Shown: in pieces, positions 10,033-19,062 of the stretch
Numbering within the stretch: the first letter of the stretch is position 1
Layout of the letters: each line of letters begins with the position of its first letter
Origin: CAZWDL01 sp964632995
Lineage (GTDB): Bacteria; Bacteroidota; Bacteroidia; Chitinophagales; Saprospiraceae
Direction of reading: 5' to 3'
Assembly (NCBI GenBank): GCA_964632995.1
Contig: CAZWDL010000001.1
Span: forward strand, 79,744-143,743
Length of the DNA stretch: 64,000 nt
Translations under genes and position numbers: made by a program
Notes under the pieces: generated by a model
What the model was told of the DNA's origin: nothing
Databases searched by the model: none
What the model saw: only the letters and a program-made list of their open reading frames with translations

Positions 10033-10962
10033 TCAATTACATCTAATACTGGAATCCTCATAGAAATTCATTCTCCTGACAAGCTGGGGGCTTTCGTTAT
10101 TTCCGGCAATATCATTGAGTTGAAGGCTCAGTTTCTCTTTCCAAATCTCGTAGGTGCAATATTGTTCCCGAAGCCAGTTGCTGTCCGTTTCGCCGGCCTG
10201 ATCAGATAAATCAAAAAGCAGGGCAATACTATCGCCCCAGGTCTTGAGGCCAGACATCTGTGAAAGGACCAGGTAGCCTTGCACCGGGTGATTTTTGCCG
10301 GGTATGGCTTTGGCCTCATCGATCCGGATCAGCGCCAGCCGGATATTGCCCTCATTCTCCTGTTCGCCCCAAAGGCGCTCCTGGTAGAGGTTTTTGGCAT
10401 TTTGGTAAACGGCGCTTGGGGTATCCGACCCCTCCCCGTCAATTTGTTTGTTTTTCATGTTTTCCAACTCCTGTGAAGCCTGAAAGGCTAGGTCTATGGC
10501 GACCAGGCCCCGCATGGCGGTCATTACGGCTTTGTCGCGGGGTAGTTCGATACCTGTGGCTTCCATGGAGCTTAACGCCTCGTCGGCTGTGGCGATGGCC
10601 TCCCGGGGTTTACCCAGTTTCCACTCGGTGAGCGCCCGCAAGGATAATGCGCTGGGGAGCACGGAGTCTTTTTCCAGGCTATTCTTATTCTGCAGGGCTT
10701 TATTCAGTTCGCTGTAGGCCAGGTTATAATAGCCTTCCGGAGAGCCACTGACCAGATTCTGTTCGGATAATTGGCTGATAGCAGCGGGGTTGGCGGCTCG
10801 TTGGAGGGTGGCGGAAGGATTGAACTGTTGCGCATTCTCCAGGGTCGCCCCTTGGTTAAAGGCATCCTGGGCCCGGTCCAGGTGAATGAGGTGCTTACAA
10901 CTGCTCATTAAAATCAGGAAAAGCAGTCCTAAGAGGTATGTTCTAAATGTTGGAATTTTCAT
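10033..10962 (-). CDS. Lipoprotein with helical (TPR-like) body
   Basis: About 309 residues with a lipoprotein signal: basic start, hydrophobic core LLGLLFLILM and lipobox MSSC, so the mature protein should be lipid-anchored in the periplasm or outer membrane. The rest is alpha-helical with TPR-like character (NLAYSELNKALQNKN, LSLRALTEWKLGKPREAI, ATADEALSSMEA). No enzymatic motif is visible. It lies directly downstream of the 1135-residue repeat protein on the same strand and is probably its operon partner. An in-frame ATG at 10980 is an alternative start 16 bases after the upstream stop; I prefer 10962 because it gives a compact signal peptide. Function unknown. Confidence 0.75.
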   Translation of the reverse strand: MKIPTFRTYLLGLLFLILMSSCKHLIHLDRAQDAFNQGATLENAQQFNPSATLQRAANPAAISQLSEQNLVSGSPEGYYNLAYSELNKALQNKNSLEKDSVLPSALSLRALTEWKLGKPREAIATADEALSSMEATGIELPRDKAVMTAMRGLVAIDLAFQASQELENMKNKQIDGEGSDTPSAVYQNAKNLYQERLWGEQENEGNIRLALIRIDEAKAIPGKNHPVQGYLVLSQMSGLKTWGDSIALLFDLSDQAGETDSNWLREQYCTYEIWKEKLSLQLNDIAGNNESPQLVRRMNFYEDSSIRCN

Positions 10963-10996
10963 CTGATTCGTTTTTTCCATGCAAATATGGCTTAAT

Positions 10997-13900
10997 TCAA
11001 ATTGAGTCTTCTATATCAACGCCGCTTTCGAGTCTGGCCAACAAGTCCTCTATTAAGAAACCTTTATTGTTTTCCAGCATTTCGATGGCCTCTTCCACAG
11101 TAGCCAGAGCCTCTTCAACAAAAGCCTCGACGATAGACCGCTCGCTCAATCCGGAGAAAAAAGCTTCGATGATGGCGTTGAGATTGGGGATTTGCGTAAG
11201 CGTCCAGGTAGCGACGGGGTGGTTTTCTTCATCGTAAAGTTTGAGAATCAATTGCTGCAGGGAAAACTGAAGGATAATTTGTCCTCCGCTACTGCTTTGA
11301 ATGATCCATTGCTTGCTGCTGTTGACGGCCCGTAATGCAGCCTCGACGATAGTTAAGAAGGTGTCAAAGGAAAGGGAAGGAGGAGCGGCCTCCAGCGCTT
11401 CGATAACCAGGGTGAATACGGTCTGCACCGCTTCTTCGTCACCGCTTACCCAGCGTGGGTTTTCAGCGACACTTTGCAGAACCAGTTGCAAGACGTCCAG
11501 CAATTGTTCATCCGATAGACGGGGGCTCCAGCGGCCCTCCTCTTCGGGAGCGGCTGCCAGCGCCAGTAAGACCTCCCGTACGGCGAGCGCCAGCAGGCTC
11601 AGCGGCCGGCCTTCTTTTACTGCGACCAGCATCTCAAGCCGTCCGGCGGCGATTTCCAGGCTAAAGCGGATGACCTCTGGTATGAGGGCCGTACGGCCGG
11701 CATCCTTTAAAATGCCTGCCATGCCCCGTATCATTGACTGCAGGAAGGGTTTTCTGCTAACCAGATCGGGATGATAACTGATAATGGTCAGGGCAGCCTC
11801 TTTCAGTCGCTCGGCGCTGTCACGGTCGAATGGCCGGGGGCTATCAAAAAAGGCGCTTTCCTCCAAAATCAGGTCGACCAGCAGCAATCCGCGGGCATTT
11901 GGATGTTCGGCGATGATACGTTCCATAAAAAACTCCAGGAGATCAACGAGTCGAACCTCCCAGTCGGGCGGGACAGGACGGCCGGCCCGAAAGATGCTGT
12001 TTAGGATGAGATCGATTACTTCCTTGATGATCACCTTTACCTCCTCATCCCCCGCTTGATTGTCGATCGCGGTACGAATACTAAGGCTGAGAATAAGCTC
12101 AAGGGTATCGACACTCAGGCGCTGCCCTTCGGGAATTTGCTGCAAGGCTTCAAAAATGACACCCATTAGCTCTCCAAGGTCACTTCTATCATCTTCGTGA
12201 GGGAGTATCCATTCGGGATGGAAGATGACGGTATCCAACAAGCTTTCCATGAGGACCAGGAGTTGAGGGCCGGTTAGTCGGGGTTTCCAGGGGGCCTCAC
12301 CTTCGCGCTCCGTCATCACACTAATAATTTCCCGGAAGGCTTGTACCAGCAAAAATTTGGGATCCTCCTCTTCTACCGGCAGGATAAGCGCCGCATTTTT
12401 AGCCGTACTGTTCATAACGAGCCGAACGAGCTCCAAAACCAGTCCCGGTTGCCGGATGTTCTGTTCGTGCAGGCTTTGCGACACTTCCCCGACGATGTTT
12501 TGCAGCACGGTTTTCCGGGAGACCAGCTCGGGATGCGAGGCCAGCACTTTCAGTCCGGATTCGATGATTTCATTAGCCAGCCGGCGATTAAATCCAGCGG
12601 TGAAGTCGACTCCGCCGTCGGCAAAGAGAATGAGCTGAAGTAATAATAATCCCCGGTCCCCTTCTGCCTGATATTCCAGGATAAAGTCGAGCGAAAATTC
12701 AACCAGATCCACGATTTTCTGAATCCGGCCGCTGCGGTCGGTTTCCTTTTTGTCGAAGGTATAAGCAAAGACGATGTCCAGTGCGTGTTGCAAGATTGTT
12801 TTCAGGTCCTCCTGTTCACCCGGAGAGGGAGTATCGCCAAACTCAATGCGTTGAAGCACCAATTCGCTGGAGGCGACGGTGCGCAGGCTTAGCCGGATGA
12901 TCATTTCGACGGTATCGAAATTTATTCGTTCTTCGGCCGGAAGCTGTCGCAAGGCTCCGAAAACGGCTTCCAATACTTCGGTCAGCAGCGGTTTGTCGTT
13001 CACTTTAGCCAGTATCCAGCCGGGATTATGTACCACTTCGCCGAGCAGATTACCGGCAATATCCAGGAGCTGAGGTTTGGTAAGGCGAGGGCGCCAGCGA
13101 TCGGCGCCGGCGGGCGGTAAGGCCAACACTTCCAGGAGTTGCCGGACAGTGAGTAACAACAGGTGCTCGCCATCTTCCTCTTCAATATTCCAAAGCTGGT
13201 CCAGGTTACCCGCCGTGTGTTCCAGTACCAGGCGTGCTAATTCCGGGACCAGGTCGGCTACAGAAAAGACGGTATCCGTTCCGGCAAGGGTGGCTTCCAG
13301 TGATTCGCTGACCCCGACGACGATATTCCGGATGCCCTGTTTTCCGGAGAGTAATTCCGGATGCTCGGCGATCACGCCGAAGCTCTGCTGCATCAGCAGA
13401 TCCAGCGTTTCGTTGGTGAAGGCCTTGCGGAAATTGATTTTTTCTCCGGGGTTTTCGATAAGCAGGTCGAGGAGGACGGTGCCCGTAGATTGAATAATTT
13501 TGGAAGCGCCCTCGTTAGTCCCCAAAAAGCCGCCGGGATTACCGAGAAATTCGTCGCCGGCATTTTTCACGGTACTGCGGAAAAGAAACTGTCCCCATTC
13601 GACAACGGATTGCTGGTCGAAACGAAGGGCATCCTCTACGCTAGCGGTCCCTTTTTTAATTTGCCGGTAAATATCGCCGGTGATTTTTGAGCTACTGGCC
13701 CGGATGAAGGTCTGAAATTTTTCATCATCCGTTATTTCGTTACTGAGCTCACCAAGAATAGTCGATGCGGAAATAAACAGCCGGGGGACGAAAGTCTTAG
13801 CCAGACGTTTGAAATCCTCCTTGTCATCCAGTTCCAGATCATCAAAGCCGGCCAGAAAACTTTTGAGTGCTCTGCCGTAAGGGTTGTTACTCGAGAAGTG

Positions 13901-14404
13901 TGTCGGTACCTGAGTGTAATAGTCTATCCCAATTTCGACAATCGTAGCAGCGAGCAGCTGTAAAGGTGACAGGGCCGAGGGATCCTCTGCTTCCCACTGT
14001 CTCACCACCATTAAGCTGGCCAGCGCCTTGGGGCTGCTTGCCGTCAGAAGCCCCTCCCCTCCTGCTTCTTTGGTTCCCGTTAATGGCTTGAGTTTCTGAT
14101 AGTAGGCCAGATACTTTTTCCGCCTGGGATCGGATTCATCTTCCTTTATATTTTCATAGTCCTCTTGCAGTGCCTTTAGTTCGGAAAATAATTCCAAAAA
14201 CTGGGCGCCACCCTCTACCGGGTCTTCATCTCTGAAAAAATTCCGGATAGTCCGGTTAATAGGCCGGGTATCCATATCCGGTAGTGGAAGAACCAGTTCC
14301 TTTCTCTTAATGCTGTCGGCATAAGCACGCCGTATCGCCCCTTCCAATTTCAGGGCGGATTGAATAGTGAACAGAATGGCTTCTGCCGTAAATTGAGTGG
14401 TCAT
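10997..14404 (-). CDS. 1135-residue helical protein with long three-fold repeat
   Basis: No known family recognised. The protein is acidic, almost entirely alpha-helical, has no signal peptide and no transmembrane segment. From about residue 380 to 1060 it contains three copies of a unit of roughly 250-270 residues. Anchor motifs are RWRPRLTKPQLLDI (near 436), PWKPRLTGPQLLVL (near 705) and RWSPRLSDEQLLDV (near 959), each followed by NPxWIL/HPEWIL-like text. Within each unit a second element recurs (LLSGKQGIRNIV, LVSRKTVLQNIV, LVSRKPFLQSMI). The N-terminal 370 residues resemble the repeats only loosely. The architecture suggests an elongated solenoid scaffold. It is the first gene of a two-gene unit with the following lipoprotein. 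Functional assignment is not possible from sequence. Confidence 0.8.
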   Translation of the reverse strand: MTTQFTAEAILFTIQSALKLEGAIRRAYADSIKRKELVLPLPDMDTRPINRTIRNFFRDEDPVEGGAQFLELFSELKALQEDYENIKEDESDPRRKKYLAYYQKLKPLTGTKEAGGEGLLTASSPKALASLMVVRQWEAEDPSALSPLQLLAATIVEIGIDYYTQVPTHFSSNNPYGRALKSFLAGFDDLELDDKEDFKRLAKTFVPRLFISASTILGELSNEITDDEKFQTFIRASSSKITGDIYRQIKKGTASVEDALRFDQQSVVEWGQFLFRSTVKNAGDEFLGNPGGFLGTNEGASKIIQSTGTVLLDLLIENPGEKINFRKAFTNETLDLLMQQSFGVIAEHPELLSGKQGIRNIVVGVSESLEATLAGTDTVFSVADLVPELARLVLEHTAGNLDQLWNIEEEDGEHLLLLTVRQLLEVLALPPAGADRWRPRLTKPQLLDIAGNLLGEVVHNPGWILAKVNDKPLLTEVLEAVFGALRQLPAEERINFDTVEMIIRLSLRTVASSELVLQRIEFGDTPSPGEQEDLKTILQHALDIVFAYTFDKKETDRSGRIQKIVDLVEFSLDFILEYQAEGDRGLLLLQLILFADGGVDFTAGFNRRLANEIIESGLKVLASHPELVSRKTVLQNIVGEVSQSLHEQNIRQPGLVLELVRLVMNSTAKNAALILPVEEEDPKFLLVQAFREIISVMTEREGEAPWKPRLTGPQLLVLMESLLDTVIFHPEWILPHEDDRSDLGELMGVIFEALQQIPEGQRLSVDTLELILSLSIRTAIDNQAGDEEVKVIIKEVIDLILNSIFRAGRPVPPDWEVRLVDLLEFFMERIIAEHPNARGLLLVDLILEESAFFDSPRPFDRDSAERLKEAALTIISYHPDLVSRKPFLQSMIRGMAGILKDAGRTALIPEVIRFSLEIAAGRLEMLVAVKEGRPLSLLALAVREVLLALAAAPEEEGRWSPRLSDEQLLDVLQLVLQSVAENPRWVSGDEEAVQTVFTLVIEALEAAPPSLSFDTFLTIVEAALRAVNSSKQWIIQSSSGGQIILQFSLQQLILKLYDEENHPVATWTLTQIPNLNAIIEAFFSGLSERSIVEAFVEEALATVEEAIEMLENNKGFLIEDLLARLESGVDIEDSI

Positions 14405-14583
14405 AAAAAAGGAGGATTTTAGGCATTAGTGATCCGCCTGGCAGCTGTAAAGTATTTACAGGAAGCGGGATAATCAGTAAGCGGAAATAAGAGATAGCGA
14501 ATATCCGGATGATCCGGTCTCAAAGGCTGGTGGTGCACACGTTCAATGTATGGTTTTCATTTTTTACTCAAAGAGGGCGATTT

Positions 14584-14591
14584 CAAATATA
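14584..14591 (-). promoter_or_regulatory. Bacteroidota-type -7 box
   Basis: Read on the minus strand this is TATATTTG, a full match to TAnnTTTG. A clear -33 TTTG is not present at the usual spacing, so support is partial. It would drive the 1135-residue protein with a leader of about 175 bases. Confidence 0.35.
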
Positions 14592-14700
14592 AGGTATTTT
14601 ATGGTTTCGTTTCTTTTAATTTTTGGCTTTTTTAATTTAAAAAATTAAAGAAAATACTGGATGAGTAAAATAAAAAATCGATACAGTAGCTATTTACAAA

Positions 14701-14732
14701 AAAAAGGCCGGATAAGGAATCCGGCCTTTTTT
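14701..14732. terminator. Bidirectional intrinsic terminator
   Basis: GGCCGGAT (14706-14713) pairs with ATCCGGCC (14719-14726) around a 5-base loop, flanked by an A-run on the left and a T-run on the right, so it can act on both strands. It most likely ends the E1 beta transcript. Confidence 0.85.
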
Positions 14733-14751
14733 ACTTAGGAGGTGCTGCTTG

Positions 14752-15741
14752 CTAGAACTGGTAGTACATAACCTCTCCAATAGCTTTGATGATCTTCTCA
14801 GGATTAGGCAGATATTCGTCAACCAAGGTTGGCGCATAAGGCAATGAAGTATCAGCCGAATTGACGCGGGTCACGGGCGCATCGAGATAATCGAAGGCAT
14901 ATTTTTGGATTTCATAGGCCACCTCGGCGGAGATTCCGGCAAGAGGCCAGGACTCATCGACCACGACAAGCCGGTTGGTTTTCTTTACCGAGTCTACGAT
15001 AGTTCGGTAATCCAGGGGCCGGATGGTGCGCAAATCGATTACTTCGGCGGAAACCCCGTCTTTTTCCAGTTCTTCCGCGGCCTTCAGCGCTTCGAGTATC
15101 ATCTTGTTAAAAGAAACGATGGTCACATCTGTTCCTTCCCGGCGGACGCGGGCTTTACCAATGGGAACCAGTAACTCTTCATCTTCCGGCACTTCTCCTT
15201 TGTATCCGTACATGATTTCCGATTCCATCATGCATATAGGATCATCATCGCGAATAGCGGATTTGAGCAAGCCTTTGATATCGGCCGGTTCGATACAGGA
15301 AATCACTTTCAATCCCGGTACATTCGCCAGCCAGCTCTCAAAAGTTTGGGAGTGTTGTTGGGCCAGTTGCCCGGCTGCTCCGGAAGGGCCGCGGAACACT
15401 ACAGGGGATTTAAATTGTCCGGCCGACTGAGAGAGCGTTTTGGCAGCATTGTTAACAATTTGATCAAAGGCCAGTACCGCGAAGTTCCAGGTCATAAATT
15501 CAACGATAGGCCGCAGGCCGTTCATTGCCGCGCCAACTCCAATACCGGCGAAACCGAGTTCTGAAATAGGGGTGTCGACTACTCTTTTAGGGCCAAATTC
15601 ATCGAGCATCCCCTTACTTACTTTGTAGGCGCCGTTGTATTCGCCTACCTCCTCTCCTATCAGGAATACATTTTCGTCTCGGCGCATTTCTTCGGACATT
15701 GCCTCGTTAAGGGCGTCTCTAAGTGCTATCTCTCTTGCCAT
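14752..15741 (-). CDS. pdhB: Pyruvate dehydrogenase E1 component, beta subunit
   Basis: 329 residues, the usual length for the separate beta chain of alpha2beta2 2-oxo acid dehydrogenases. Typical stretches are the start REIALRDALNEAM, then ENVFLIGEEVGEYNGAYKV, RPIVEFMTWNF, FRGPSGAAGQLAQQHSQ and VVVDESWPLAGIS. The subunit works with E1 alpha and thiamine diphosphate to decarboxylate pyruvate and acetylate the E2 lipoyl group; E3 is the lpd gene at 57714 in this same window. E1 alpha and E2 are not in the window, so the complex is genetically dispersed. A related branched-chain E1 beta is less likely, because the sequence resembles the bacteroidetal PdhB pattern. The ATG at 15741 is well placed. 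Confidence 0.93.
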   Translation of the reverse strand: MAREIALRDALNEAMSEEMRRDENVFLIGEEVGEYNGAYKVSKGMLDEFGPKRVVDTPISELGFAGIGVGAAMNGLRPIVEFMTWNFAVLAFDQIVNNAAKTLSQSAGQFKSPVVFRGPSGAAGQLAQQHSQTFESWLANVPGLKVISCIEPADIKGLLKSAIRDDDPICMMESEIMYGYKGEVPEDEELLVPIGKARVRREGTDVTIVSFNKMILEALKAAEELEKDGVSAEVIDLRTIRPLDYRTIVDSVKKTNRLVVVDESWPLAGISAEVAYEIQKYAFDYLDAPVTRVNSADTSLPYAPTLVDEYLPNPEKIIKAIGEVMYYQF

Positions 15742-15973
15742 CGGTGTATATTGAGTCTTTTAATGATTTATTTTCTGACACTCTCTGTAGGGGGCAAAAA
15801 TAATAAAACTGTACGTATTAACAATCTCCGCTAAACCTTGTTCTCGGAGTGCGAATTATCCTTACCGTCCAGTTCCAGGCGGTGGAAACTATTTTGCAAG
15901 ATTATCGTTTGCTTTTTGACGGAAGAGAATAAACAAAAACAAAAGGACTTGTCGACTTGAATAAGATTTTCTT

Positions 15974-15981
15974 TATATTTG
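15974..15981 (+). promoter_or_regulatory. Bacteroidota-type -7 box
   Basis: TATATTTG matches TAnnTTTG exactly. TTG triplets lie upstream at non-ideal spacing. It would transcribe the 51-residue lipoprotein with a leader of roughly 90 bases. Confidence 0.45.
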
Positions 15982-16075
15982 TCCGGTAAAATAAAGCGGA
16001 TCATCTCTGCGTTTTGCTCTCAGAACCCGTAGTAGAAATTATTATTCCATAACATATCCAAAATTTTCAACTGTG

Positions 16076-16231
16076 ATGAACTCCAGTAAACTAAGCAGAT
16101 TCCTCACTCTCCTCTTGATCTTCGTCGCCGCTGTCGCCTTTTCCTCCTGCAATCGGGGGTATGGCTGTCCCAACAATTTTTCGCTTGACACAGTAGCGGA
16201 AATGGTGCAAGGGTTGGTGTCCATGTTTTAA
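16076..16231 (+). CDS. Small lipoprotein (51 aa)
   Basis: A short ORF with ATG start and TAA stop. It encodes a short basic start (MNSSKLSRFL), a hydrophobic core (LTLLLIFVAAVAF) and a lipobox FSSC with the cysteine at residue 25. The mature part is only about 27 residues, including NRGYGCPNNFSLD. This is a convincing bacterial lipoprotein signal, and a TATATTTG promoter-like box lies about 95 bases upstream. The function is unknown. Tiny lipoproteins of this kind are often missed by automated gene calling. It lies between divergent pdhB and mnmD. Confidence 0.7.
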   Translation: MNSSKLSRFLTLLLIFVAAVAFSSCNRGYGCPNNFSLDTVAEMVQGLVSMF

Positions 16232-16384
16232 TCTCTCATTCTTTTTGCGGGAAATGAAGCTTCTCTATTTTCCCTTGGTATTCTTATCCGGCCGTACTTC
16301 AAGGCAGAGATAAACCGTACTAATTCTGCGTTGTTAGTTACAGGAACCCGGTTTATGCGGTGTATTTATTATAATTCAGTTTTG

Positions 16385-17056
16385 ATGGCAGAGAAGCAAA
16401 TAATTGAAACACAGGACGGCTCCCACTCTATTTACTCAGAGCGGTTTGGTGTTTCTTACCACTCCAGATACGGAGCTATACAGGAATCCCGGCACGTATT
16501 TATTGAGGCTGGTCTTTTTCTGCAGGCACTTTCAAAAAAGCAGATCCAGGTGCTGGAAGTTGGCTTTGGCGCCGGTTTAAATGCTTTTTTAACCTTCCTG
16601 GAGGGGAAACAGCGGGAACTGAGCATCGAATATGTCGCTATCGAGGCATTCCCCCTCGATATAGAGCAAGCCCGCCAACTGAATTATCCTCAATTGCTGG
16701 GAGAACCTCCAAAAACGAAGGAGTTTCTGTTTTTGCACCGTGCCGAATGGAACAAAAAGCACCAGTTAGATGAGCACTTCTCCTTTCTGAAGCTTCAGCA
16801 GCCATTTGAACAGGTTGACTTCCAGGAAGCCTTTGACCTGCTTTACTTCGATGCCTTTGCCCCGAATACGCAACCCGAACTCTGGGAGTCTCCGGTTCTG
16901 GAGCGCATGTACCGTTCCCTCCGAAAAGGAGGCATGCTGGTTACTTACTGTGCCAAGGGCATCGTAAAGCGCCGCTTTAAGGCACTGGGATTTGAAGTAA
17001 AAACGATGAAGGGACCACCCGGTAAACGGGAGATGATCCGGTGCACAAAGGTTTAG
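16385..17056 (+). CDS. mnmD: MnmD-like tRNA methyltransferase (DUF752)
   Basis: 223 residues. It is the stand-alone methyltransferase corresponding to the N-terminal half of E. coli MnmC, which methylates the aminomethyl group of 5-aminomethyl-2-thiouridine at the tRNA wobble position using S-adenosylmethionine. Visible hallmarks are the start IIETQDGSHSIYSERF, the SAM-binding glycine loop VLEVGFGAGLNAFL, LLYFDAFAPNTQPELW and the end GGMLVTYCAKGIVKRRFKALGFEV. The ATG at 16385 matches the family start; an upstream TTG and an ATG at 16355 would only add an unconserved tail. The oxidase half of MnmC is absent, as is usual for free-standing MnmD. Confidence 0.9.
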   Translation: MAEKQIIETQDGSHSIYSERFGVSYHSRYGAIQESRHVFIEAGLFLQALSKKQIQVLEVGFGAGLNAFLTFLEGKQRELSIEYVAIEAFPLDIEQARQLNYPQLLGEPPKTKEFLFLHRAEWNKKHQLDEHFSFLKLQQPFEQVDFQEAFDLLYFDAFAPNTQPELWESPVLERMYRSLRKGGMLVTYCAKGIVKRRFKALGFEVKTMKGPPGKREMIRCTKV

Positions 17057-17086
17057 GAAGTATATTAACCAGACAGTGGAATCAAT

Positions 17087-17133
17087 GAGCGCCGAGGGAG
17101 CATCATTTGGAAAAAAACCGCCTCAGCGCTCAT
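17087..17133. terminator. Imperfect stem-loop between convergent genes
   Basis: TGAGCGCCGAGG (17087-17098) pairs with CCTCAGCGCTCA (17122-17133) with one mismatch and a loop of 23 bases. It lies between the convergent mnmD and HNH-AP2 genes. No T-run follows, so it is a possible weak terminator. Confidence 0.45.
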
Positions 17134-17147
17134 ACGGACGGGAAAGA

Positions 17148-17711
17148 TCAGGATTCTTCTCCGTTTTCAGCATTCTTTCTAGGCTTGATGACGTTGATTT
17201 TGCCATCGTCGCCGTAGAGTTCCCTCGACTTTTTGTTGTAAGCCAAAGCCGCTTCTTCGGCGGTGGAAAACATGCCGATGTGGACGCTTTTACGATCGAC
17301 TGAGATAACCGCCCGGTAGCGATTATTTTCCTTATATACCCCCGTGTAGCCTACTTTACTACTCGTCTTGCGTTTTCGGCTGGCAACAGAACGGGAACGA
17401 TAAACCAGATTTTCCAGACGGCAATCCAGTTTGTTTCCGTTTTTTGCTCCTACCAGATTCTTTTCCTTGGTCTTGGTGTCGGCAAGGAATTTCTCCGCAA
17501 TGAGTTTGTGGAGGTAAATGGTTTCGGTCTTGTACCCTCCATCGGCCTTTTTCCAGGTTTTCTGAAAAACGGCACAACCGCTGGAGTGCTTACGAAGATT
17601 GTTAATGAAATCAACTTTCATGAGATAAGGGTCGGTTGTGAGGTAATCATATACCTCATCATCCAACAACACCTCATCTTCGGCGTTCTTGAGTTTTACT
17701 TTGTATAACAC
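17148..17711 (-). CDS. HNH-like / AP2-domain DNA-binding protein
   Basis: 187 residues, apparent GTG start. Residues about 70-115 follow the HNH_3 layout of homing endonucleases (YLHKLIAEKFLA ... NGNKLDCRLENLVYRSRS), but the position where the family has Asn-His reads Gly-Ala, so a catalytic histidine seems lost. Residues about 122-178 are an AP2/ERF-type DNA-binding domain: GYTGVYKENNRYRAVISV, then SVHIGMFSTAEEAALAYN. AP2 plus HNH is the classic arrangement of phage and intron homing nucleases. Here the nuclease part looks degenerate, and no intron or mobile element surrounds it, so a domesticated DNA-binding protein is plausible. Target unknown. Confidence 0.75.
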   Translation of the reverse strand: MLYKVKLKNAEDEVLLDDEVYDYLTTDPYLMKVDFINNLRKHSSGCAVFQKTWKKADGGYKTETIYLHKLIAEKFLADTKTKEKNLVGAKNGNKLDCRLENLVYRSRSVASRKRKTSSKVGYTGVYKENNRYRAVISVDRKSVHIGMFSTAEEAALAYNKKSRELYGDDGKINVIKPRKNAENGEES

Positions 17712-18000
17712 GCTCTCTCAGGTTTATGTGATTAATAAATGCTAAACTTTTAGCTTTTTCTTCCGGAACTTTGAAAATTTCCAGGATTTTATCACACTCA
17801 GGCTAGATTAACAACTAATATACTTAATTTTACCTAGAATTCAAATTAAAATCTAAATGTAGGACAAATTAGTCTTTGGCCAAAATTGTTGTTAGTTTAA
17901 AAATTCAATTCAATTGTTTTTTGTTGAAGAAAGTATTATCCGTCGGGGAGCAAAGGGACGAAACTGACCGGGAGGAAGAAAAAAATTAGCTGTAAAACTC

Positions 18001-19062
18001 ATGACTCATGCTTCTTTCATGCGCCGTTGTTTTGAATTAGCGTTGTTGGGAAAGCAAAAGGTTTCTCCCAATCCTATGGTAGGCGCCGTGTTGGTATATG
18101 CTGACAGGATTATCGGAGAAGGTTACCACCGGTCTTACGGTCAGGCGCACGCGGAGGTGAATGCCATCCAAAGCGTGAAAAAAGCAGACCAGGCGCTTAT
18201 CCGCCAGGCCACCTTGTATGTGTCTCTGGAGCCTTGCTGTTTTTACGGCAAGACCCCTCCTTGCACCAATATGATCATCGAACAAAAAATTCCCCGGGTC
18301 GTCCTCTCCTGTTTGGATGACTCCCCCCAGGTAGCCGGAAAGGGCGTCGGCCAGCTTCGCGAAGCAGGAATCGAAGTGATCACCGGAATACTGGAAGCTG
18401 AAGGACGCCGCCTCAGCCGGCCCAGGAGTGTCTTTGTCACGGAAGAACGTCCGTATATCATTTTAAAATACGCGCAAAGCCGCGACGGCAAATTTTGCCC
18501 GGCCGAAGACCGGCAGTTCTGGATAACCAATGCCTATTCAAAGCGACTGGTACATAAATGGCGCAGTGAGACTGACGCCATTTTCATCGGATCACGAACC
18601 GCAGAAATTGATGACCCGCAGCTTACCAACCGCCTTTATTTCGGTTCCTCGCCTCTGCGTATAGTCATCGACCGGCAGGGCCGGCTCTCTGCTGACCTAA
18701 AGATCTTTGACGGAACGTCCCCTACCCTGGTCCTTACCTCCCAAGAGCGGCCCAAATACGGGGAGCAGGTTGAATTATTACACGTTCAGCCGGAGGAAAA
18801 CCCGATCGAAAAACTGCTTCCGGAATTGCACCGCCGCCAGATAGGCACTCTTATGATAGAGGGTGGGCTGCAAATCCTGCAGCACTTTCTCCGGGCCGGC
18901 TTATGGGATGAAGCCAGGGTGCTGATCGGCAATAAATTCCTGCCCGGTGGTCGTCCGGCGCCGGATCTCGGCCTGGCGCCGGATGACCACCTGCCGCTCG
19001 CCGGAGATGAAGTTCTCTTCTACCGGCGCCCTCGCGCCTCCTCTCCTGCTCTATCCGATTAA
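18001..19062 (+). CDS. ribD: Riboflavin biosynthesis bifunctional deaminase-reductase
   Basis: 353 residues, full length for RibD, which performs the second and third steps of riboflavin synthesis: pyrimidine deamination, then side-chain reduction with NADPH. The N-terminal deaminase has the zinc-binding set His50-Ala-Glu52 and the cysteines Cys79 and Cys88 in the motif PCCFYGKTPPC. The C-terminal reductase begins near residue 150 (ILKYAQSRDGKF) and contains AIFIGSRTAEIDDPQLTNR and LMIEGGLQILQHFL. No other rib gene is adjacent and no FMN riboswitch is evident upstream. Confidence 0.95.
   Translation: MTHASFMRRCFELALLGKQKVSPNPMVGAVLVYADRIIGEGYHRSYGQAHAEVNAIQSVKKADQALIRQATLYVSLEPCCFYGKTPPCTNMIIEQKIPRVVLSCLDDSPQVAGKGVGQLREAGIEVITGILEAEGRRLSRPRSVFVTEERPYIILKYAQSRDGKFCPAEDRQFWITNAYSKRLVHKWRSETDAIFIGSRTAEIDDPQLTNRLYFGSSPLRIVIDRQGRLSADLKIFDGTSPTLVLTSQERPKYGEQVELLHVQPEENPIEKLLPELHRRQIGTLMIEGGLQILQHFLRAGLWDEARVLIGNKFLPGGRPAPDLGLAPDDHLPLAGDEVLFYRRPRASSPALSD

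Larger units (their letters stand above)
14405..14751. other. Intergenic region, 347 bases
   Basis: AT-rich spacer upstream of the 1135-residue protein and downstream of the E1 beta gene, both on the minus strand. It holds the terminator at 14701-14732 and a promoter-like box at 14584-14591. I see no ORF or RNA gene in it. Confidence 0.6.
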
